This document shows, in pieces, positions 7,584 through 15,703 of a stretch of 15,703 nucleotides of DNA (within the stretch, counting starts at the first letter, position 1; each line of letters begins with the position of its first letter). The stretch is from DASQFD01 sp035633255. Its GTDB lineage: Bacteria > Actinomycetota > Actinomycetes > Actinomycetales > Dermatophilaceae. Location: contig DASQFD010000127.1 of the NCBI GenBank assembly GCA_035633255.1, positions 1 to 15,703 of the forward strand, written 5' to 3'. The notes beneath the pieces are model-generated. The model searched no databases. It saw only the letters and a program-made list of their open reading frames with translations, and was not told the DNA's origin. A program made the position numbers and the translations under genes.

Positions 7584-8449
7584 TGGTCGGCGGTCACCGC
7601 CGGCCCCCGTCGGCCCAGCCCCAGCACGGCGGTGGACGCGGCGACGACCAGGGCCATCCCGGCCAGCTGCTGGGGGTGCAGCCGCTGGCCCAGGACGAGC
7701 AGCCCCGCGAGCGCCGCGAAGGCCGGCTCGAGGCTGAGCAGGATGCCGAAGACCCGGGCGCTCAGCCGGCGCAGCGCGAGCAGCTCGAGGGAGTAGGGCA
7801 GCACCGAGGAGAGCACGGCGATGCCCAGGCCGATGAGCACGATGCCGGCGTCCCACTCCCGGACGCTGCCGGCCCCGAACGGCAGGACCAGCGCGCTGGC
7901 GACCACCATGGCGATGGCGAGCCCGTCCAGCTTCGGGAAGGCGGCCCCGGTACGCCCGCTCAGGACGATGTATGCCGCCCAGCAGGCCCCCGCCGCCCCC
8001 GCCAGTCCCAGCCCGACCCAGCTCAGCTCGGTGAGCGGCACCCGGAACGCCTCGGAGATCAGCACGACGCCGAGCGCCGCGGCGGCGACCGCGACGCCGT
8101 CGACCCAGCGGCGGGACAGCACCGCGGCCAGCGTCAGCGGGCCGACGAACTCGACCGTGACGGCGACCCCGATCGGCAGGTGGGCCAGTGAGCCGTAGAA
8201 GGTGAAGTTCATCAGTCCGAGTGCGACGCCGAAGGCCACCACCGTCAGCCGGGCCGCCCGGTCGTGCCCCCGCCAGCGGGGGCGGACGACGGCCAGCAGG
8301 ATGACGGTGGCGAAGAGCAGGCGCATCACCACCGAGCCGCCCGCACCGATCCTCGGGATCAGGGTCGCCGCGAGCGCACCCCCCAACTGCACGGAGACGA
8401 TCCCGCCGAGGACCAGGACCGGTGCGGGGACGGTCTCGGCGCGGCGCAC
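7571..8449 (-). CDS. rhtA: RhtA-like DMT/EamA exporter
   Basis: This 292-residue inner-membrane protein belongs to the drug/metabolite transporter superfamily, with about ten hydrophobic helices in two EamA halves (roughly 10-135 and 145-280). It aligns well with E. coli RhtA, the threonine/homoserine exporter: matching stretches include GLMNFTFYGSLAHLPIG, TVEFVGPL, GAGACWAAYI, PYSLELLALRRL and FGILLSLEPA. Export of amino acids or related compounds is inferred from the family; substrates of actinobacterial members vary. The GTG at 8449 is chosen because a TAGCCT -10 element lies 6 nt upstream and the first helix begins soon after. It follows the GH13 gene by 41 bp on the same strand but appears to have its own promoter. 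Its stop codon lies within a 25-bp tandem repeat. Confidence 0.88.
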   Translation of the reverse strand: MRRAETVPAPVLVLGGIVSVQLGGALAATLIPRIGAGGSVVMRLLFATVILLAVVRPRWRGHDRAARLTVVAFGVALGLMNFTFYGSLAHLPIGVAVTVEFVGPLTLAAVLSRRWVDGVAVAAAALGVVLISEAFRVPLTELSWVGLGLAGAAGACWAAYIVLSGRTGAAFPKLDGLAIAMVVASALVLPFGAGSVREWDAGIVLIGLGIAVLSSVLPYSLELLALRRLSARVFGILLSLEPAFAALAGLLVLGQRLHPQQLAGMALVVAASTAVLGLGRRGPAVTADHAPG

Positions 8450-8455
8450 CCGGAC

Positions 8456-8461
8456 AGGCTA
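8456..8461 (-). promoter_or_regulatory. rhtA-like gene -10 element, leaderless geometry
   Basis: On the minus strand TAGCCT, then GTCCGG, then the GTG at 8449. The 6-nt spacing and lack of a ribosome binding site predict a leaderless transcript starting within the short gap after the GH13 gene. No -35 at standard spacing is visible; a TTGACC at the GH13 stop codon is about 27 nt upstream, too far. Confidence 0.5.
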
Positions 8462-8490
8462 GGGGAGGGCGCCGCCGGTGCCGCGCGCGG

Positions 8491-9825
8491 TCAACCGGCC
8501 GGCTGCTCCAGCACCGCCCAGCCCTGTGGCGGCAGCTCGACGGTGCCGCCCTCCAGGCGGGCGTCACCGCACACCAGCGTGCCCGCGCCGGCGGCCGGCA
8601 CCCGCGTCGCCGTCGGGGCGAGGTTGAGCGCGACGACGACGGCCCCCTCGCCGGTGGCGGTGCGCAGCACGATCTCGGTGTTGTCGAGGTGCACGACGTC
8701 GGTGTGGGCGTGCACCAACCACGGCCGCCGCCGGCGCAGCGCCACCAGCTCCTCGTGCGCCCGCAGGACGGCGTGCGCCGCGGGGGCCAGCTCGGCGGGG
8801 TCGGGCGGGTAGGCCGGGAACCGCGGCCGCACCTCGTCGTCACCGCCGAAGCGGTGCTCCTTCACCCCCGTCATGGCGAGCTCGTCCCCGGCATACACAC
8901 TCGGCACCCCGGCGACGGCGAACAGCACGGCCACCGCATGGGGGACGAAGGGCACGCCGACGCTGGAGGCGATGCGCGTCACGTCGTGGTTGCCGACGAA
9001 GGTGGACGGGACGAACGTCGAGAGCAGCTCGTTGTGGCGCTCGAGCGCATGGGCGAGCTCGAAGAGGTTGCGGTCGGCGATGCCGTGCCAGATCCCCTGC
9101 CACAGCTCGTACTGGGTGACCGAGTCGACGGTCGAGGCGGCCACGATGTCGGCGGCGGGGCCGTGGATCACCTCCCCGCTGAACCAAGCCTGCGGGTGGG
9201 CGCGGCGCACGGCCGGCAGGACGCGGGCCCAGAAGGTGGGCGGCACGGCATAGGCGGCGTCAAGGCGCCAGCCGTCGGCCCCTCGGTCCAGCCAGTGGAG
9301 CATCACGCGGGTGACGAGGTCCTCCACCGCCGGCGAGGCGTGGTTCAGCGCCACCAGCGCCTCGTGTCCCTCGAAGACCTCCGCGGGCACGGGGTCGCCG
9401 GCGCGCCAGCCGCGCCAGTCGACACGGAACATCTCCGCCGTCCCGGCCGCCGGGCCGTCGGCCTTGAGCGGCCGGAACGCCGGGTGGGCGCGGCTGACGT
9501 GGTGGAAGACACCGTCGAGGAGGAGCCGGATGCCTCGGTCCCGGCAGGCGGCCACGAGGTGGTCGAAGTCTTGATCGTCGCCGAGGCGAGGGTCGATGCG
9601 GAAGTGGTCCACGGTGTCGTAGCCGTGCGTCCGGGAGGCGAAGACCGGCCCCAGCATGATCCCGTTGAGCCCCAGGTGGAGCACGTGGTCGAGCCAGTCC
9701 TCGACCTGGCCCAGGCGGTGCACCACCGCGTCGGCGGCGCCGACCTCCCGCGGCTGCAGGGGTGCTCCGGTGAACCCCAGCGGGTAGAGGTGCCACCACA
9801 TGACGTGCTCGGTCCAGGGCCTCAT
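8491..9825 (-). CDS. GH13 alpha-amylase family glycosidase
   Basis: This 444-residue protein has the GH13 (beta/alpha)8 barrel followed by a beta-sandwich C domain. The conserved regions are LLLDGVFHHVSR (region I, 101-112, with His where Asn is common), GWRLDAAY with the nucleophile Asp189, WFSGEVIHG with the acid/base Glu218, and FVGNHDVTR with Asp281. No signal peptide is seen, so it should be cytoplasmic. It lacks the N-terminal domain typical of neopullulanases and cyclomaltodextrinases. The family cleaves or transfers alpha-glucosidic bonds; I cannot fix the substrate. The ATG at 9825 is chosen because GGGGAGGA lies 4 nt upstream and the protein match starts there (MRPWTEHVMWWHLYPLGF); the frame is open further upstream only over the neighbouring gene. 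It lies 52 bp after the metallo-hydrolase, probably in one operon. Confidence 0.93.
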   Translation of the reverse strand: MRPWTEHVMWWHLYPLGFTGAPLQPREVGAADAVVHRLGQVEDWLDHVLHLGLNGIMLGPVFASRTHGYDTVDHFRIDPRLGDDQDFDHLVAACRDRGIRLLLDGVFHHVSRAHPAFRPLKADGPAAGTAEMFRVDWRGWRAGDPVPAEVFEGHEALVALNHASPAVEDLVTRVMLHWLDRGADGWRLDAAYAVPPTFWARVLPAVRRAHPQAWFSGEVIHGPAADIVAASTVDSVTQYELWQGIWHGIADRNLFELAHALERHNELLSTFVPSTFVGNHDVTRIASSVGVPFVPHAVAVLFAVAGVPSVYAGDELAMTGVKEHRFGGDDEVRPRFPAYPPDPAELAPAAHAVLRAHEELVALRRRRPWLVHAHTDVVHLDNTEIVLRTATGEGAVVVALNLAPTATRVPAAGAGTLVCGDARLEGGTVELPPQGWAVLEQPAG

Positions 9826-9829
9826 CGGG

Positions 9830-9837
9830 TCCTCCCC
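9830..9837 (-). promoter_or_regulatory. Strong ribosome binding site for the GH13 gene
   Basis: GGGGAGGA on the minus strand lies 4 nt before the ATG at 9825. It fixes the start and implies translation from within a longer transcript, in contrast to the leaderless genes nearby. Confidence 0.75.
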
Positions 9838-9877
9838 GGCGCCCCCGGGCGCGTCGCGGCCGCCTCCGCTGGCCGGC

Positions 9878-10540
9878 TCACCAGCCCCGCTCCCGCCACT
9901 CCCGCAGGTGCGGTCGCTCGGCGCCGAGGGTCGAGTCGGCCCCGTGGCCGGGGTAGAACCAGGTGTCGTCGTCGTACACGTCGAAGACCCGGCTGCTGAC
10001 GTCCTCGATGAGCGCGTCGAAGCTCTGGCCCGGGTTCGTCGTGCTCCCCACGCCTCCCGGGAAGAGGGAGTCCCCGGTGAGGAGGTGGGTGTGTCCCCCC
10101 GGGTCGTCGTAGGCGAGCGCCACCGACCCGGGCGTGTGCCCGCGCAGGTGGACCACGTCGAGCACCGCCTCGCCGACCGGGATGCGGTCCCCCTGTCGTA
10201 GGCGGACGTCCGGCCGCACCGGCAGCACGTCGGCGTCGTCGGCACCGGCGAAGGTGCGTGCCCCCGTCGCGGAGACCACCGCTGCCAGCGCCCGGACGTG
10301 GTCCCGGTGCGAGTGGGTCGTCACCAGTGAGTCCAGCCGGCCGGTGCCCTCGGCGACGAGCGCGAGACACCGCCCGGCGTCGTCGGCGGCGTCCACGAGC
10401 AGCTGTGCACCGGTGGCGCGGCAGGTCAGCAGGTAGACGTTGTTGTGCATCGCCGACACCGCCATCTTGCGGATGACCAGCCGGGGCAGCTCCCGGACGT
10501 CGCTCGGCCCGCCGGGGGCCACCGTGCCGGTGTAGGTCAT
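9878..10540 (-). CDS. Metallo-beta-lactamase fold hydrolase (glyoxalase II-like)
   Basis: This 220-residue protein belongs to the metallo-beta-lactamase superfamily, glyoxalase II-like group. Metal ligands are visible as HSHRDH (76-81), His135 in LRGHTPGS, Asp157 in LTGDSLFP and His199 in YPGHG, the full binuclear site. It is the type found beside uvrA in actinobacteria, for example Rv1637c next to Rv1638 in M. tuberculosis. Thioester or lactone hydrolysis is the family role; a mycothiol thioester substrate is only an inference from the adjacent isomerase-family gene. The ATG at 10540 (MTYTG...) agrees with the N-terminus I recall for relatives; the ATG at 10549 would add three residues. Neither has a strong RBS, and the upstream gene stops 24 bp before, so translational coupling is plausible. 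Confidence 0.9.
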   Translation of the reverse strand: MTYTGTVAPGGPSDVRELPRLVIRKMAVSAMHNNVYLLTCRATGAQLLVDAADDAGRCLALVAEGTGRLDSLVTTHSHRDHVRALAAVVSATGARTFAGADDADVLPVRPDVRLRQGDRIPVGEAVLDVVHLRGHTPGSVALAYDDPGGHTHLLTGDSLFPGGVGSTTNPGQSFDALIEDVSSRVFDVYDDDTWFYPGHGADSTLGAERPHLREWRERGW

Positions 10541-10564
10541 GGCCCCCATCGTGCCGGACGGGGG

Positions 10565-11515
10565 TCACGCCCCGCGGGGGAGTGACGGGACGGGCCTCTG
10601 GGACCGGATGCCGTCCTCCCGTCGGCGGGCGAGCCACATCAGGAGCCCCGCGCGGGACCCGCAGACCACCCCGGCCGGGTCACCACTGCGCGGCGGGCTC
10701 GTCCGTGACGGTGCAGCCGGGCCGGCACCGCCGACCGTCCAGCGGCCCCCGTCGTCGGCCGCGAGCACCAGGGCCGGCGGTCTGCCGGCCAGAGCCAGGC
10801 GGGACACGGCGTCGTCCAGGAAGCGCCCCAGCAGGTCGGGGTGGACGTCCTCGAAGGTGAACCCGGCGTCGAGGTCGACGTGGTGGTAGACCACCTCGCG
10901 CAGCCGCACGAAGGGAAGGCCTCCGGAGCTGATCCGGTAGCCGCCACGCCCCTCCACCTCCGCGGCTGCCGGCCCGCCCGTGGAGAAGGCGGCGGCGAGC
11001 CGGTCGAACGCCCGGCCGAGCTCGTCGGCAGTGGCGCGCAGGTCGGCGACATGCTCCCGCACCGGTCGTGCCGCCCCGGCCTCGATCTCCGCGTCCCGAG
11101 CCGTCGCCCCGCCGGGGTACATCTCCTCCGGCACCCCGGTGCTCGCCCATCGCGCGAGCCGCAGGAGGGCGTCGGCGTTGCGGGACACGTGAGCGAGCAC
11201 GTGCCCGCGCGACCAGCCGTCGCACAGCGACCACCCGGCCAGGTCGGCGTCCCGGAACCGGCTGGCGGTCTCGACCAGCGCAGCGGTCGCCCCGGCCCCC
11301 AGCGCCACGTCCGCGGTGAAGCCGTTCTCCGCGGCCCCGACATCCGGGGCCCTCACCGACTCGGTCCCACCCCTCCTCTCCGGGTCCGTCGTCTCGGGGT
11401 CGGTCCTCTCCGGGTCCATCATGTCGGCCTCCTCCCCCTTCACCGGGTCCGTCCTCTCCGGGTCCGTCCTCCTCGGGTCCATCCTGTCGGCCTCCCCCTT
11501 CTCGGTGTCCCTCAT
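10565..11515 (-). CDS. Mycothiol-dependent maleylpyruvate isomerase family protein
   Basis: The body of this protein (from about residue 64 of 316) matches the mycothiol-dependent maleylpyruvate isomerase family (DinB-like helical bundle plus a C-terminal domain), for example GWSLCDGWSRGHVLAHV and LREVVYHHVDL. The likely metal ligands of the family are present: His109, Glu207 and His211. Members transfer or use mycothiol in isomerase, S-transferase or detoxification reactions; the substrate here is unknown. The start is uncertain. The ATG at 11515 has a GGGAGG 11 nt upstream, but residues 6-49 are a low-complexity duplication rich in DPER units and all nine arginines in residues 1-55 use AGG. 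The GTG at 11356 (residue 54) would give a 263-residue protein of more usual family length. It is divergent from uvrA and heads the metallo-hydrolase/GH13 gene group. Confidence 0.85.
   Translation of the reverse strand: MRDTEKGEADRMDPRRTDPERTDPVKGEEADMMDPERTDPETTDPERRGGTESVRAPDVGAAENGFTADVALGAGATAALVETASRFRDADLAGWSLCDGWSRGHVLAHVSRNADALLRLARWASTGVPEEMYPGGATARDAEIEAGAARPVREHVADLRATADELGRAFDRLAAAFSTGGPAAAEVEGRGGYRISSGGLPFVRLREVVYHHVDLDAGFTFEDVHPDLLGRFLDDAVSRLALAGRPPALVLAADDGGRWTVGGAGPAAPSRTSPPRSGDPAGVVCGSRAGLLMWLARRREDGIRSQRPVPSLPRGA
11371..11500 (-). repeat. Duplicated 60/63-bp unit made of 15-bp repeats, N-terminus of the isomerase-family gene
   Basis: Read on the minus strand from 11500, a unit encoding KGEADRMDPRRTDP and onward is repeated as KGEEADMMDPERTDP and onward, 20 then 21 codons. 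Each holds three pentapeptide steps of the form (M/T)DPE(R/T), 15 bp apart. The DNA is full of GGAGAGG, which resembles a Shine-Dalgarno sequence. The insertion of one codon and the period of 15 keep the frame open. Confidence 0.75.
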
Positions 11516-11592
11516 CACAGGGCCTGCCTCCCGTCGGTGCTCGTGTCGCGGGCCCGCTCCGGCGCGAATTCGGCGCTGTCGGTGCCCGGACC

Positions 11593-11598
11593 TAGCAT
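11593..11598 (+). promoter_or_regulatory. uvrA -10 element, leaderless geometry
   Basis: TAGCAT fits TANNNT. Seven bases (TGCTCGG) separate it from the GTG at 11606, with no ribosome binding site. No SOS-type palindrome is visible in the 90-bp divergent region shared with the isomerase-family gene. Confidence 0.5.
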
Positions 11599-11605
11599 TG
11601 CTCGG

Positions 11606-14545
<2,940 letters not shown>

Positions 14546-14653
14546 CCGCCTGACCGGCGCCCACGGCATACCGGGGGTCCTGGCGCTCTCGCTCCTTGGG
14601 GCTCGGCCGCGCCGTCCCGGCGCCGCCCGCGCGGAGGCGGAGGCCCGGCTCCC

Positions 14654-15367
14654 TCAGTCCTCGCCGAGGTAGGCCTTGCGGACCTCGTCGCTGGCGAGCA
14701 GCTCCCGGCCGGTGCCGGTGAGGACGATGCGGCCCACCTCGAGCACGTAGCCCTTCGTCGCCCGGCGGAGTGCGGCCTGGGCGTTCTGCTCGACGAGCAG
14801 GATCGTCGTGCCCTGCTGCTGCAAGGTGGTGACCGTCGACATGATCCGCTTCATCATCAGCGGCGAGAGCCCCATGGACGGCTCGTCCAGCATGAGCAGC
14901 TTGGGCTTGCTCATCATCGCCCGCCCCATCGCCAGCATCTGCTGCTCCCCGCCCGAGAAGGTGCCCGCGGGCTGCTTGCTGCGCTCGCGCAGGATCGGGA
15001 ACAGCTCGTATGCCGCCTCCAGGTCGTCCCTGATCGTCGCGTCCTTGCGCGAGAAGGCCCCGAGCAGGAGGTTCTCCTCCACGGTGAGCCGGGGGAAGAT
15101 CTTGCGGCCCTCGGGGGAGTGGGCGACACCGAGGGTGACGATCTGGTGGGCGGGGACCGCCGTGAGGTCCTTGCCCTGGAAGCGCAGCGAGCCGGCGCTC
15201 GGCCGGAGCAGGCCGGAGATCGTGCGCAGGGTGGTCGTCTTGCCGGCGCCGTTGGTGCCGATCAGGGTGACGACCTCACCCTCCTCGACGGTGAAGGTGA
15301 TGCCCTTGACCGCCTTGATCTTGCCGTAGGCGACCTCGAGGTTCGTGACCTCCAGCATCGGGCTCAC
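14654..15367 (-). CDS. livF: Branched-chain amino acid type ABC transporter ATPase LivF
   Basis: This 237-residue cytoplasmic ATPase is one of two nucleotide-binding subunits of a HAAT-type importer, whose members take up branched-chain amino acids, or in some cases urea or other amides. Walker A is GTNGAGKTT (37-45), the signature FSGGEQQ (137-143) and Walker B LLMLDEP (157-163). The switch region LLVEQNA is typical of LivF. The GTG at 15367 overlaps the livG stop codon by 4 bp (GTGA), implying coupled translation; an ATG three codons later is possible. It is the last gene of its operon and is convergent with uvrA across a 108-bp gap with no clear terminator. The actual substrate is not shown here. 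Confidence 0.95.
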   Translation of the reverse strand: MSPMLEVTNLEVAYGKIKAVKGITFTVEEGEVVTLIGTNGAGKTTTLRTISGLLRPSAGSLRFQGKDLTAVPAHQIVTLGVAHSPEGRKIFPRLTVEENLLLGAFSRKDATIRDDLEAAYELFPILRERSKQPAGTFSGGEQQMLAMGRAMMSKPKLLMLDEPSMGLSPLMMKRIMSTVTTLQQQGTTILLVEQNAQAALRRATKGYVLEVGRIVLTGTGRELLASDEVRKAYLGED

Positions 15368-15703
15368 TGGCTCGACCCCGCATCGGTCGGGTCGGTGGGG
15401 AGGGGGGGCATGCCGCTGCTGGGCGGCGCCTCGCCTCCCCGCGCCGTCGCGCCACCGGCGCTCTCACCGTCGCGCTCACCGTCGTCGTCGGCGTCGTCGT
15501 CGCCGCCGATGTAGGCCTCGATGACCCGGTGGTCGGACTGGACCTCGGTCGGGGTGCCCTCCACGAGCAGGGCGCCGCGGACCAGGCAGAGCACCCGGTC
15601 GCAGAGGCCGAAGATGAACCGCATGTCGTGCTCGATCACGACGACGGCCAGACCGTCGTCGCGGATCCGGAAGATGAGCTGCATCGTCTCCTCGGTCTCG
15701 CGC
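15364..15703 (-). CDS. livG: LivG ABC transporter ATPase, C-terminal part (runs off the window)
   Basis: Only the last 113 or so codons are inside the window. The visible part has VVVIEHDM with the switch histidine, then FGLCDRVLCLVRGALLVEGTP and VIEAYIGG, which match the end of LivG-type ATPases. A normal LivG would stop soon after EAYIG. Here an extra tail of about 45 residues follows: an Asp-rich stretch (GGDDDADDDGERDGE), then a Gly/Ala/Pro/Ser-rich segment ending DAGSSQ. The acidic part is encoded by GTC/GAC-type triplet repeats at 15481-15504. The gene overlaps livF by 4 bp. Its 5' part and the permease genes should lie to the right. Confidence 0.9.
   Translation of the reverse strand, partial: RETEETMQLIFRIRDDGLAVVVIEHDMRFIFGLCDRVLCLVRGALLVEGTPTEVQSDHRVIEAYIGGDDDADDDGERDGESAGGATARGGEAPPSSGMPPLPTDPTDAGSSQ

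Noticed and set aside
7521..8843. Second long minus-strand frame overlapping the RhtA-like and GH13 genes
   Set aside because: Its Arg/Pro/Gly-rich translation has no motif, while the other frame gives clear family proteins.
9826..10245. N-terminal extension of the GH13 protein
   Set aside because: It runs out of frame over the metallo-hydrolase gene; a strong RBS sits 4 nt before the ATG at 9825.
10841..11605. N-terminal extension of UvrA by 255 residues
   Set aside because: The stretch is antisense to the isomerase-family gene, is unlike any UvrA, and the family start with a -10 element is at 11606.

Overview
The window is very G+C-rich chromosomal DNA (above 70% by eye, with almost no TAT or ATA triplets). 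It most resembles an actinobacterium of the order Micrococcales, possibly near the Intrasporangiaceae/Ornithinimicrobiaceae. That placement is inferred from base composition, a mycothiol-dependent isomerase family member, GTG starts, apparently leaderless promoters, and a uvrB ... metallo-beta-lactamase - uvrA order that also occurs in other actinobacteria (in Mycobacterium tuberculosis, Rv1633 uvrB, Rv1637c and Rv1638 uvrA).

Layout: tnaA-type tryptophanase (+, 70-1449); uvrB (+, 1514-3625); a G-rich repeat spacer; ppc (-, 3725-6379); a divergent promoter region; a TerC/Alx-family membrane protein (+, 6496-7488); a 25-bp tandem repeat at a convergent junction; then a minus-strand group read right to left: mycothiol-dependent maleylpyruvate isomerase family protein (11515-10565), metallo-beta-lactamase hydrolase (10540-9878), GH13 glycosidase (9825-8491) and an RhtA-like exporter (8449-7571). 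uvrA (+, 11606-14545) is divergent from that group. The right end carries livF (-, 14654-15367) and the C-terminal part of livG (-, 15364 to the window edge), the ATPase genes of a branched-chain amino acid type ABC importer.

How the genes fit together: UvrA and UvrB are the damage-recognition half of nucleotide excision repair, 8 kb apart on the same strand. Ppc refills oxaloacetate. The isomerase-family and metallo-hydrolase genes lie 24 bp apart and may share a thiol-linked detoxification role (inference). The rest is ordinary metabolism and transport. I see no CRISPR array, phage or transposon gene, tRNA or rRNA, and no defence or biosynthetic cluster. There is no gene-free stretch longer than about 120 bases.

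The most interesting signals are not genes. (1) Nine perfect copies of GTATGCCG/CGGCATAC account for most of the TAT/ATA triplets in the window, and three of them fall in the roughly 5% that is non-coding. (2) Five genes (tnaA, uvrB, ppc, rhtA-like, uvrA) have a TANNNT -10 element ending 6-7 nt before the start codon, which predicts leaderless mRNAs. (3) Short tandem repeats sit at convergent gene ends. (4) The isomerase-family reading frame begins with an odd, AGG-rich duplicated repeat. I found no convincing new multi-gene system.
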